Of a stretch of DNA of 64,000 nucleotides, positions 8,673-17,090 are shown in pieces. Positions within the stretch are counted from its first letter, which is position 1, and each line of letters begins with the position of its first letter. The notes under the pieces were generated by a model that was not told where the DNA came from, made no database searches, and worked only from the letters and a program-made list of their open reading frames with translations. The stretch spans positions 67,131 through 131,130 of the forward strand of contig NZ_JAMXEX010000010.1 of the NCBI RefSeq assembly GCF_025370775.1. Reading direction: 5' to 3'. The position numbers and the translations under genes were made by a program. This DNA comes from Ancylothrix sp. D3o (GTDB taxonomy: Bacteria; Cyanobacteriota; Cyanobacteriia; Cyanobacteriales; Oscillatoriaceae).

Positions 8673-8694
8673 GCAGGCGAGACGCCCGCCCCAC
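8673..8694. repeat. Dispersed GCAGGCGAGACGCC repeat
   Basis: A diverged copy of the 2818 element (GCAGGCGAGACGCCCGC then CCCAC) downstream of the VanY gene. Confidence 0.7.
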
Positions 8695-8783
8695 TGGGGA
8701 AGGGGTGAAAAGGTGAAAAGGTGATTAAGGGCTGGCCGGTCAATTTCCAACGAAATCAACTGATATAAAAATTTGAATAAACC

Positions 8784-9461
8784 ATGAACCAAACCGCAAT
8801 TAACTTAATCGCCATCACAGTTTTTAGCCTTACTATTTCCAGCTTATTAGGGCCCTTATTTAATTTACCCCCAGCCGTCCCCGCCGTTCTTGCCTTTTGC
8901 ATTTTAGGACTCGCCACCATCGATAGTTTTAATTGGCGAGGACAACTGGGAACCTTAATTATTGAAAAAATCAGCGCTATTTCTCCAGAACACCGGCAGC
9001 GGATCATTCACCACGAAGCCGGTCATTTTTTAGTTGCCCATTTGTTAGAAATTCCGGTTGCCGGTTATGCCTTAAGCGCCTGGGAAGCCTTCCAGCAAGG
9101 GCAATCAGCCCAAGGCGGTGTACGATTTGACGACCAAAAATTAAATGCAGAACTTGAACAAGGGCAAATTTCTGCTCTTATTTTAGAACGCTATTCTAAA
9201 GTTTGGATGGCAGGAATAGCCGCCGAACAATTTGTTTATGGAAATGCCCAAGGCGGCGCTGAAGACCGGCAGAAAGTCCGCGCCATTTATACACAAATAG
9301 GCATGGCATCTCAAGCCCAAATCAAAGAAAGAGGAAGCGCCTTACAAGCCTTAAACTTAATTCAAACCCATCAAGAAGCCTATCAAGCCTTAGTTGAAGC
9401 AATGACGAAAAAATTAAGTGTTGAGGAGTGTTGCCGGTTAATTGATGAACGCCGGTCTTAA
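8784..9461 (+). CDS. FtsH-like zinc metalloprotease domain protein without AAA+ ATPase
   Basis: A 225-residue protein with two hydrophobic segments at about residues 5-25 and 27-48, followed by an M41-like peptidase domain. The zinc-binding HEAGH is at residues 75-79 (IIHHEAGHFLVAHLL), and a downstream GGAEDRQKVRAIYTQIG resembles the FtsH segment that supplies the third zinc ligand (Asp). The whole AAA+ ATPase module of true FtsH is absent, so substrate unfolding by ATP is not expected. Cyanobacteria and chloroplasts are known to carry such FtsH-derived, ATPase-less membrane proteases or pseudo-proteases. The gene stands alone. Substrate unknown. Start ATG at 8784 lacks a strong Shine-Dalgarno. 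Confidence 0.82.
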   Translation: MNQTAINLIAITVFSLTISSLLGPLFNLPPAVPAVLAFCILGLATIDSFNWRGQLGTLIIEKISAISPEHRQRIIHHEAGHFLVAHLLEIPVAGYALSAWEAFQQGQSAQGGVRFDDQKLNAELEQGQISALILERYSKVWMAGIAAEQFVYGNAQGGAEDRQKVRAIYTQIGMASQAQIKERGSALQALNLIQTHQEAYQALVEAMTKKLSVEECCRLIDERRS

Positions 9462-9471
9462 GCTGCCCTTC

Positions 9472-9649
9472 AAGCCTGTAATGACGCAAATTCAGGTTTT
9501 TAAAAACTCCCAGATAGACTGTTTTGGCAGAAATCGGAAAATAGGGAATATAAAAACCCCAAGCCTGTAATGACGCAAATTCAGGTTTTTAAAAACTCCC
9601 AGATAGACTTTTTGGCAGGAATTGGAAAAAGGGATTATAAGCAAAAAAA
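9472..9649. repeat. Two tandem copies of an 89-bp repeat
   Basis: The copies start at 9472 and 9561 with AAGCCTGTAATGACGC; the first 50 or so bases are identical and the remainder diverges by small indels and substitutions. Each contains the perfect palindrome GTTTTTAAAAAC. It occupies nearly the entire space between the convergent FtsH-like and M48 genes. Confidence 0.9.
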
Positions 9650-9665
9650 CCGGCACCGCATCAAC

Positions 9666-11150
9666 CTACAAACCTTCTTTTTTCTCCCCATCAGGTTCTA
9701 AACCTAACAGCAACTTTTCAACTCGTGCTTGAATGCGACTGTGTTTTTCCACCCCTTCATAGGCATAACGATTATAACCATTTTGCTGAATCAAACCGGC
9801 CAAATAACTAATCCTTTCCGGTGTAGCGGGGTGAGAAGACAACAAACTCAGACTTTCCCCATCCCCTTTTTGCTCATTCAAAGTCACCATCAAATTATAT
9901 AACCCATCCGAAGCATAACCCGCCGCCACTAGAATTCTCGTCCCCAAAATATCCGCTTGACGTTCTTGATCACGACTATAATCTAACATCACCAAATCAG
10001 TCAGCGGCCCACCCAAAGGAATATACTGGGCAATACTAGCCAATAAACTGCCATCTGTCACCCGTTGGAAACCATGCGATAACACAGCATGAGAAATTTC
10101 ATGTGCCAACAAACCGGCTAATTCTGCTTCCGAATTCGTATGTTTAATCGCACCGGCATTAACAAAAACCTTCCCCCCTGGTAAAGCAAAAGCATTAAGA
10201 CTTTTATCATTCACCACATAAAACTGATATTCAAAATCTCTACCGCTTAACTTAGCTAACTTCTGCCCCAACTCATTCACATAAGCATTCACCTCCTTAT
10301 CATCAACCATCTCCATTTGTTGCTTAGCAGAACCGGCAATTCTTTCGCCTAAAGAAGATTCACCTTCCAGCAACAAAGCCGTTGTTTGTACCGCAGAAAG
10401 AGCACCGAAAGGATTGCCGGTAAGCGCAACATTCAAAGCCCCAAACAAACCATTAGCAATAGCATTGCCGGTTAATTGTTCCCGTAAAGAAGACTGAAAC
10501 CGGCCCATATTTTCATCAGCAAGAACAGCAAACTCAGCCGCCTGGGGATGATTAGAATTTAAAACAGCAAATTGACGCGCCGCCACCGAAGCTTCCAACC
10601 ATTTTTGATTTTGAGAAAGCGCATTAACCTTAGCCTTCAACAAATCAGGTTGATCGGGATATAAAACACTAGCCTTTTCTAAAACCGTCAGCGGATCATC
10701 ATAACCGCCATAATAATTCAACGATTCAGCATATAAAATAATTCCGGGGATAAATTGCGGATATCTATCCACCAACATTTGTAGGGAAACCATAACTTTA
10801 GTCGCCAATTTTTGCTCAAAACCATCTTTAGCTTCCCGCCAATAAACCCTACCATCTGGCGGTAATAACTCTGGATCTGTGATGGCTTCGATCCTCGGAG
10901 TTGAAGAGGCTTCTATTTCAGCAGAAAAAGGCTTTTTAGCACTGCGATAAAGTTGTTCGGCGGCTTGTTTATCCCCAGAAAGGAAGAGTCTGTCAGCCTC
11001 AATAAGTTGCTGTAACCGGCTTTTTTGTGCTGTGGGAGTTTGAAGAGTAGCCGGTGGATTTTCGGGAGGAGAAACTTGAGCAAAAACAGCCTCCACCGGC
11101 ACAACTGCCAAATTCAAAACAATCAGCAAAGAATTCCAGAGTCGTTTCAT
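9666..11150 (-). CDS. Periplasmic M48 family metalloprotease with TPR-like N-terminal half (BepA-like)
   Basis: A 494-residue protein. An N-terminal signal peptide (MKRLWNSLLIVLNLAVVPV...AVFA) directs export. Residues 40-225 are helical and TPR-like, and a peptidase M48 domain spans about 275-480 with the zinc motif HEISHAVLSHG and a downstream third ligand in DYSRDQERQADILG. This architecture is known from periplasmic proteases that clear misassembled outer-membrane proteins; in BepA the TPR lies C-terminal, here the order is reversed. Role in envelope quality control is inferred. Start ATG at 11150 gives the complete signal peptide. A second, signal-less M48 protein is at 61985-62971. Confidence 0.88.
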   Translation of the reverse strand: MKRLWNSLLIVLNLAVVPVEAVFAQVSPPENPPATLQTPTAQKSRLQQLIEADRLFLSGDKQAAEQLYRSAKKPFSAEIEASSTPRIEAITDPELLPPDGRVYWREAKDGFEQKLATKVMVSLQMLVDRYPQFIPGIILYAESLNYYGGYDDPLTVLEKASVLYPDQPDLLKAKVNALSQNQKWLEASVAARQFAVLNSNHPQAAEFAVLADENMGRFQSSLREQLTGNAIANGLFGALNVALTGNPFGALSAVQTTALLLEGESSLGERIAGSAKQQMEMVDDKEVNAYVNELGQKLAKLSGRDFEYQFYVVNDKSLNAFALPGGKVFVNAGAIKHTNSEAELAGLLAHEISHAVLSHGFQRVTDGSLLASIAQYIPLGGPLTDLVMLDYSRDQERQADILGTRILVAAGYASDGLYNLMVTLNEQKGDGESLSLLSSHPATPERISYLAGLIQQNGYNRYAYEGVEKHSRIQARVEKLLLGLEPDGEKKEGL

Positions 11151-11577
11151 ACTTTCCGACCAAGATATTTTGCTTATAGTTTAGAAAAAATTGTAGCGTT
11201 TGGTGAATTCCCCCGAAAACGGTTAGAGCCTAGCGGAAAGTGGCTAGGCTCATTTGAGAATCAGAGACAGATTGTGCAAAAAACTAAACCAAAGAAGACG
11301 GATAAATTGAGTGTAAACAGTCAACAACTAGGGTGAACAAGTTATCGGGGACTTTAGACAGGGGACATCGGGCCTAGCCCCACAAACGAGAAGCTTTTTT
11401 CATTGACTCCTTTATTGTGCAACAACTTTGTTTGACACTCTTTTGATGTCCTATTTGTAAGTTAGCATAGGCTTTTCTGATTGGGGGTATAAGTTTACCA
11501 AAATTTACAATTATTTTTTTTGAGCAACCGGCCTGAAGAAAAAAAAGATACCCTATTTGGGTATCCAAAAAAGCCGG
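11151..11577. other. 427-bp intergenic region with a strong hairpin
   Basis: No gene seen. A perfect nine-base stem GAGCCTAGC/GCTAGGCTC (11226-11234 and 11243-11251, loop of eight) lies in the upstream region of the M48 gene, and the terminator of the next minus-strand gene is at 11535-11565. A 64-codon frame here has no ribosome site or recognisable motif. Confidence 0.6.
11535..11565 (-). terminator. Rho-independent terminator of the small membrane-protein gene
   Basis: On the minus strand: stem GATACCC/GGGTATC with a five-base loop, immediately followed by a run of eight T. It lies 13 bases after the stop of the gene at 11578-11850. Confidence 0.85.
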
Positions 11578-11850
11578 TTAATCAGAAGCAGAATCATCAG
11601 AAAGCGGGGAATCTTGAGGAAAATGGAGAACAGGGAGACGTTCGCCGCGAAAAACCTCTTCCGAAGCCTCACCAAGATCGCGTAAAAAACCACCCATAGC
11701 CTTAACACCCCACAAACCAACAATCAAAGGCATAGTTGCCAAACTCAACAACACCGAAGCCGGTACATCTTCAACAATAGGAATAGAACCACTGGAGGGG
11801 GGCGTGTCAAATGGCTGACTTTTTGATACGGTTTGGCTAGAGAATAGCAT
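11578..11850 (-). CDS. Small conserved cyanobacterial single-pass membrane protein
   Basis: A 90-residue protein. A hydrophobic helix (VLLSLATMPLIVGLWGVKAMG) is at about residues 34-54, followed by an amphipathic stretch FLRDLGEASEEVFRGERLPV and an acidic tail DDSASD. The frame extends 20 codons upstream, but a Shine-Dalgarno AGGAG (11857-11861) lies six bases before the ATG at 11850 and three before another ATG at 11853, so translation starts at one of these two. A strong terminator follows. I recognise it only as a conserved small cyanobacterial protein of unknown function. Confidence 0.7.
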   Translation of the reverse strand: MLFSSQTVSKSQPFDTPPSSGSIPIVEDVPASVLLSLATMPLIVGLWGVKAMGGFLRDLGEASEEVFRGERLPVLHFPQDSPLSDDSASD

Positions 11851-11988
11851 CATGGACTCCTGTAAAAATAATTGTGCGGATTTGGCTGAAAAAGTAATAA
11901 ACTTTATCATCCATAACTATGACAAAACCGAGAGCCGGTGTGCTATTTCTAACCCAGAGCAGAACAACCCACCTTTAAAACCAGGCTG

Positions 11989-14900
11989 ATGCTGAAACTC
12001 GATCTTGCTGTCCGGCCAGTCAACCGGCCAAGCCTAGCAGAATGGGCAACCACCACCCTCGCCATGCCAGAAGCGAGGGTGCAAGTAAGACTGCGCGGGA
12101 ATAACCTCTACCTGTTGTGTGAAGGTTCCCCCTGCCCAGACGTAACAGTGACCGTGACTAGGTTCGCCCGGTCGCTGGCAAATCAACCTATCGAAAACCT
12201 CAGCCCACCAAATCAGCCAAAAATCTATCAAGTTTTTTTATCGGGGAGAGAAACCGGCCATAACCGACCCGACTGGACAGTGAGACTTGATCCAGCCCAA
12301 CTTGAGCGCTATTTGGAACCAGAAAAACCGGCCCCGCCAGCCCAACAAGCAAACGAGCCGGTCAAGAGTAGGGAAACAAAGAAACAAACGGCAGAGAAAA
12401 AGATTGCACCAGCCGCCGAGTTTGAAGCCCTAAGAAGCCCGCAAAGCCAGGCAAACCAACGCGAAGCAAGACTGGGAAACCCAGACGCCATAGCCCGATA
12501 TGTTAGCGAGAGCCTGAGTTCGCTGGGAGTAGGCATTAAAGTAGCAGTCAAAGACATAAACCCCCAGACGGTTGGCAAAGACAGCCCCATAGTCAGCAAA
12601 AAGCGATTGTGGGTATGGGCAGAATCCGCCTATAGCCCCGATCCTTCCTTACTAGGCGAACCAATCACCCAAAGGCTAAGAAAATTACTCGAAAACCGTC
12701 AAGGAGTCTGCCTCGAAGGATTCCGCGATGCCGTGATTTTAGGCCAAGTCAGCGGCGAAAATCGTCCAGAATGGATTTTGCGAGTAGACTTGACACCGCC
12801 AGAGCAAATCCTCAAAGCTTGGGGAGCATGGGGAGATATCCAAGCGATTGCCTTGCTGCTGGAGCGAATGTTGGCGGATCTCGGTGTGACGGTGCGGGCG
12901 GCGATTAAAGAATCAACCCTACACCTGTTTTGCAGTTACCCCACCGAAACCGGCTTTCGAGAAGCGTTGGCTGACGGAACACTCGTAGCAACCGGCCAGA
13001 GCAGCATTGATTCGGTGCCGGAAAAACAAGCCTGTGTGGCGGCGATTAAACCGTTATTAGAGGAACTTTCCCCCCAAGGTATCCATGCGGCAACGATTTA
13101 TGGAGTCACGCCACAACAAGAAACTGAGGAAGAAGGCTCCGCAGACGCCGTATCCGCGCCCCGCTGGGTTGATTGGGTAAAGCTACCGGCAAGCCAACAC
13201 CCAGCTTTATCAGAATCGGCCTTAGAGTTAGGTAAACGCGGAGATATTGAGGCGTTAACGTTTTTACTGGATCGGCTGATTCACCCGCAAATCAAGGCAA
13301 AACTAGCCACCGGCGGCGCGAATGTTTCAATTTTGCAAAAAGGCAACTTGCTGCACGTTATTACAGATGCGCCGATACCACCGCCCCAAATTCGCGTAGG
13401 CCCACCGGTGGTCAAGTTCTTGCGGCAATTGCAAATTCCGGGGATAGAAGGGGTACGGGTTTATGGCCGCAGGGCCGGTACCAAACAACCTCTCTGGCGT
13501 TATGGTGCTGACTTTGCCGGTCGTCTCGCCACTATCCCAGAACCGGCCCCAGAATTCGCCCCTACCGAACGCGAACTCACCGATTATCTGCCTCAACCAG
13601 GCGATCTTGTCCGCCATCCCGACATTAAGCCAAAAGAATCTACAGAGACACCGGGTTTAACTCGCCGCCTGGGAGAGGGTATTGGTTGGGGTTTGCAGCA
13701 AGTTTTAGTCGGTTCACAATTGTTTGCACCAAAAAATCAATTAGCGGCTCAAGCTACTCCCCATGGGATGTGGATTGCGATTATTTGGGGGACGTTGGGA
13801 TTATTAATTACTGTTCAATCTGACTGGTTGCTGGGGCATTTCCTCAAAACTGCTAATATTCCTCGACCGGCTGCGGGTTTGCGGGCCGGTAATAGCGGTG
13901 GAGGTCAAGATGGTATAGCCGACCAACCGAATGCGCTTTTGCCTTTTAACCCCAGGCCGGCAAATGTGGCTCTGCAATTGCCGGAAGTCTCTCTGCAACG
14001 GGCCCCCTCTGGCGAAGGTGATGTTTTTAACTCTTCTGGGTTTACTCAGGGCGGAACAGATATCACATTTTCAGGAAAATGTCAAGTTTCTGAGGGACAA
14101 GTTGATCCAGAAAAGTGCATTTTAGACCCAAACTCTCTGCCGAGTTTTAATAGCCGACAACTCGATGAACAGATTTTACGCTATCAGCAATATCTGGCAG
14201 AAAATGGCACTCCTGATATTTTGGTGGTGGGTAGTTCTAGGGCTTTACGGGGGATTGATCCAGCAACCTTAGAAACGGCCTTAAAACAACAAGGTTTTGC
14301 CAATTTAAAGATATTTAATTTTGGAATTAATGGGGCAACCGCTCAAGTTGTCGATGGTTTGATTCGCCAAATTTTAAAACCTTCTCAATTGCCGCGTTTA
14401 ATTATTTGGGCAGATGGGGCTAGGGCGTTTAATAGTGGTCGGGTTGATGTTACTTATAATGGGCTGACGGTTTCGGAAGGTTTTAAGCAATTGGCGGCTG
14501 GGAAATATCCTATTAAGAGTCCAGCAGGTAATGATGTTGTTACAGAAAATGCAGGGAACGTACCAGGAGGTGTGGTGGAAGACTTACAAAAGTCGTGGGT
14601 ATCTAGTTATCAAGAAATTAGCGAATCTTTGAATGGAAAATTGGCTTCAATTTCGGCGAGTTATCCTCAACGGGATTTACTGCAAACGGTGTTAACTCAA
14701 CAGTGGGCAAATGCTCTTAATTTGGGGACGGGACTAACAACGAAGTTTTCTAAAACTGCACCCAATCAGCAGACAGAAGCGACGGCTGATGTTGCTCCTG
14801 TGGGTACGAGTGATGCTAATGGGTTTTTGCGGTTGGCGGTGCGTTTTAATCCCGCTAGTTATTATCAGAAACATCCGAGGGTTTCGGGAAGTTATGATGG

Positions 14901-15276
14901 AGATTATGAGTCTTTTCAATTGATTGGCCGGCAAAGTGCGGCGTTTAAGAATTTAAGGGAGTATGCGAATGCAAATAACATCAGTTTGGTGTTTGTTAAT
15001 ATGCCTTTGACGGAGGATTATTTGGATACGACTCGGAAAAATTATGAATCCCAGTTTCGCCAATATATGCAAAATTTGGCGGCGGAACAAAGCTTTGTGT
15101 TTAGGGATTTGTCTTTGTTGTGGCCTTTACAAAATGAGTATTTTTCCGACCCTAGCCATTTAAACCGTTATGGGGCGTTTGAGGTGTCACAACGGTTGGC
15201 TAAAGATCCGCTGATTCCTTGGCCTTCTTCTGAAAAGAAGTCTGAAGGGTTGCCGGTTTCTTTAACTGGTAATTAA
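11989..15276 (+). CDS. DUF1574 protein: fourfold repeat, membrane helix, SGNH-like O-acetylation domain
   Basis: A 1095-residue protein. Residues 1-510 hold about four copies of a 100-residue alpha/beta unit, seen by its recurring helix (GDIQAIALLLERMLADLGV, GDIEALTFLLDRLI) and strand (LYLLCEG, LWVWAES, LHLFCSY, LLHVITD). One transmembrane helix lies at about 590-610 (GMWIAIIWGTLGLLITV). The extracytoplasmic domain at 700-1080 resembles AlgJ/AlgX/DltD-type SGNH proteins: block I VVGSSRALRGIDP at about 744 and the Asp/His block DPSHLNRYGA at about 1054. It precedes an MBOAT gene by 125 bp. Together they probably O-acylate an exported polysaccharide, with this protein as the periplasmic transfer partner; that role is inferred from AlgI/AlgJ systems. 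Confidence 0.82.
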   Translation: MLKLDLAVRPVNRPSLAEWATTTLAMPEARVQVRLRGNNLYLLCEGSPCPDVTVTVTRFARSLANQPIENLSPPNQPKIYQVFLSGRETGHNRPDWTVRLDPAQLERYLEPEKPAPPAQQANEPVKSRETKKQTAEKKIAPAAEFEALRSPQSQANQREARLGNPDAIARYVSESLSSLGVGIKVAVKDINPQTVGKDSPIVSKKRLWVWAESAYSPDPSLLGEPITQRLRKLLENRQGVCLEGFRDAVILGQVSGENRPEWILRVDLTPPEQILKAWGAWGDIQAIALLLERMLADLGVTVRAAIKESTLHLFCSYPTETGFREALADGTLVATGQSSIDSVPEKQACVAAIKPLLEELSPQGIHAATIYGVTPQQETEEEGSADAVSAPRWVDWVKLPASQHPALSESALELGKRGDIEALTFLLDRLIHPQIKAKLATGGANVSILQKGNLLHVITDAPIPPPQIRVGPPVVKFLRQLQIPGIEGVRVYGRRAGTKQPLWRYGADFAGRLATIPEPAPEFAPTERELTDYLPQPGDLVRHPDIKPKESTETPGLTRRLGEGIGWGLQQVLVGSQLFAPKNQLAAQATPHGMWIAIIWGTLGLLITVQSDWLLGHFLKTANIPRPAAGLRAGNSGGGQDGIADQPNALLPFNPRPANVALQLPEVSLQRAPSGEGDVFNSSGFTQGGTDITFSGKCQVSEGQVDPEKCILDPNSLPSFNSRQLDEQILRYQQYLAENGTPDILVVGSSRALRGIDPATLETALKQQGFANLKIFNFGINGATAQVVDGLIRQILKPSQLPRLIIWADGARAFNSGRVDVTYNGLTVSEGFKQLAAGKYPIKSPAGNDVVTENAGNVPGGVVEDLQKSWVSSYQEISESLNGKLASISASYPQRDLLQTVLTQQWANALNLGTGLTTKFSKTAPNQQTEATADVAPVGTSDANGFLRLAVRFNPASYYQKHPRVSGSYDGDYESFQLIGRQSAAFKNLREYANANNISLVFVNMPLTEDYLDTTRKNYESQFRQYMQNLAAEQSFVFRDLSLLWPLQNEYFSDPSHLNRYGAFEVSQRLAKDPLIPWPSSEKKSEGLPVSLTGN

Positions 15277-15305
15277 GGCGGTTAAAATAAATAAATTCTT
15301 GGTTT

Positions 15306-15378
15306 GTAGTAGTGCTTTAGCTCTAAAACGCTACTAGGAACCAAGAGCGCCAAAATGCTACTAAGAACCAAGAGCGCC
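15306..15378. repeat. GTAGTAG palindromic relic plus 21-bp direct repeats
   Basis: GTAGTAG...CTACTA imperfect inverted repeat at 15306-15336, and two direct copies of a 21-bp unit starting CTACTA and ending AGAGCGCC at 15331-15351 and 15358-15378 (one mismatch, 27-bp period). They fill the gap between the DUF1574 and MBOAT genes. Confidence 0.75.
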
Positions 15379-15401
15379 ATCATTGCAATTACTTAACCCC
15401 T

Positions 15402-17027
15402 ATGGATTTTCTTTCAATTTCTTACGCCATATTTTTGCTGACTTTTCTCGGTGTTTATTGGACGGCTGGGGTAACTCAGTTTCGTTATTGGTTGATTTTG
15501 TTGGCGAGTTTGGTTTTCTATGCGGCGTTTTTAACCGAAGCTTCGCCTGATGCAATTACTTCGCAATTAAGGTATATTCCCCTGCTTTTGGTGGTGGTTT
15601 TTATTAATTTTCAGTTGGGGCGAGAGTTGGGGGCAAAACCGCGTCAGCAAAGAAAATCTAAGGATTTAAAAGATTCGGAAAACCCGGAAAAACCGATTTA
15701 TCCATCTTGTCCGATTGATCTAGCACCATCGGGCGATTCGGGGGCGATTTTATCGGAAGATTTAGAGTTAGCTCAGGCCAGTTGGAACCCTCGCCGGTTG
15801 GCGGTTTTGTGGTTTGGAATTGTTTTTAATGTGGCTTTGCTGGTGGGGTTTAAGTATGTGGGGTTTTTGTTGGATACTGTGGGGCAATTGTTTAATTTAG
15901 TGCCGGTTGAGGAAAATGCAAGTTGGTTTAGGGCTAATGTTTTTGCTCCTTTGGGGATAAGTTTTTTCTGTTTTGAGTGTGTGGCTTATTTGATTGATGT
16001 TTATCGGGGGGCACCGGCAAGTCAGCATTTTATTGATTTTGCAGCGTATAAGTTCTTTTTTCCAAAGTTGCTTTCGGGGCCCATTACGCGGTATCACACT
16101 TTTATTAATCAGTTAAAGTCTTTGCAATTGCCAATGGCAGAAGAGGTGACGGATGGGCTTTGGTTAATTGCTTGTGGGGCGGTAAAAAAGGGTTTAATTG
16201 CGGATCGTTTGGGGATTTTGGTTGATTTGAGTTTCAGCAATTTACAACGGGCTGGAAGTGGCGATATTTGGCTGGCAACAATTGCTTATGGGTTGCAGTT
16301 ATTTTTAGATTTTAGTGGTTATGTTGATATTGCGCGGGGTAGTGCAATGTTGATGGGGTTGAAGTTACCAGAAAATTTTGATTTCCCTTATTTCACGACG
16401 AGTATTGCGGATTTTTGGCGCCGGTGGCATATTACTTTAGGTGATTGGTTGCGGAATTATCTTTATTTTCCTTTGGGGGGTTCTCGCAAGGGTTTAGAAC
16501 GCACTTGTTTGAATTTATTAATTATTATGTTAATTGCCGGAATTTGGCATGGTGCGGCTTGGGGTTTTGTGGTTTGGGGATTAATTCATGGGGTGGGTTT
16601 GGTAATTCACCGGCTGACTGAGGCGGTTTCTAGTCGGGTTCCAATTTTTAAAAGTTGGTGGCAAAGTTTACCGGGTATTTTGATGGCTTGGTTGTTGACT
16701 CAAGGGTTGGTTTTTGGGTCTTGGATTTGGTTTAGATTGCCTAATTTGAAAGATTCAAGTTGGGCTATTCTGCATTTTTTAAATCATCGGGGTGATGCTC
16801 AGTTTACTCAAAAGGTTTATTTTGATACGTTTGGTTTAGACCGGCTTCAAATTTCGATGATTTTAGCGAGTATTGCGGCGGCGATGACGATTTCTTTTGT
16901 GATTAATCGGGGGTTAAAGTTAGAGTTAAATTGGCCGTTGAAGATGTTGTTAGTGCCGGTTTGTTTCTTTGTGGTTTGGTTGTTGGCGCCTCAAGGTACG
17001 CCGGCTTTTATTTATTTTGATTTTTAG
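15402..17027 (+). CDS. MBOAT family O-acyltransferase (AlgI-like)
   Basis: A 541-residue polytopic membrane protein with about 11 helices. The MBOAT signature is clear: FFPKLLSGPITRYHTF, the conserved DFWRRWHITLGDWLRNYLYF, and the catalytic histidine region GIWHGAAWGFVVWGLIHG at about residues 384-401. MBOAT proteins of the AlgI/PatA/DltB type pass acyl (usually acetyl) groups across the cytoplasmic membrane. An insertion of polar residues at about 78-125 (KPRQQRKSKDLKD...) lies in a loop. The upstream DUF1574 SGNH-like protein is the natural partner. The two genes share strand and a 125-bp gap and are probably co-transcribed. Confidence 0.9.
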   Translation: MDFLSISYAIFLLTFLGVYWTAGVTQFRYWLILLASLVFYAAFLTEASPDAITSQLRYIPLLLVVVFINFQLGRELGAKPRQQRKSKDLKDSENPEKPIYPSCPIDLAPSGDSGAILSEDLELAQASWNPRRLAVLWFGIVFNVALLVGFKYVGFLLDTVGQLFNLVPVEENASWFRANVFAPLGISFFCFECVAYLIDVYRGAPASQHFIDFAAYKFFFPKLLSGPITRYHTFINQLKSLQLPMAEEVTDGLWLIACGAVKKGLIADRLGILVDLSFSNLQRAGSGDIWLATIAYGLQLFLDFSGYVDIARGSAMLMGLKLPENFDFPYFTTSIADFWRRWHITLGDWLRNYLYFPLGGSRKGLERTCLNLLIIMLIAGIWHGAAWGFVVWGLIHGVGLVIHRLTEAVSSRVPIFKSWWQSLPGILMAWLLTQGLVFGSWIWFRLPNLKDSSWAILHFLNHRGDAQFTQKVYFDTFGLDRLQISMILASIAAAMTISFVINRGLKLELNWPLKMLLVPVCFFVVWLLAPQGTPAFIYFDF

Positions 17028-17090
17028 TTATTTGTCGTTTTTAGGGGGCCGGCCTCTACATTTTTATTGGGGTAATTTTTTACAGATAAT

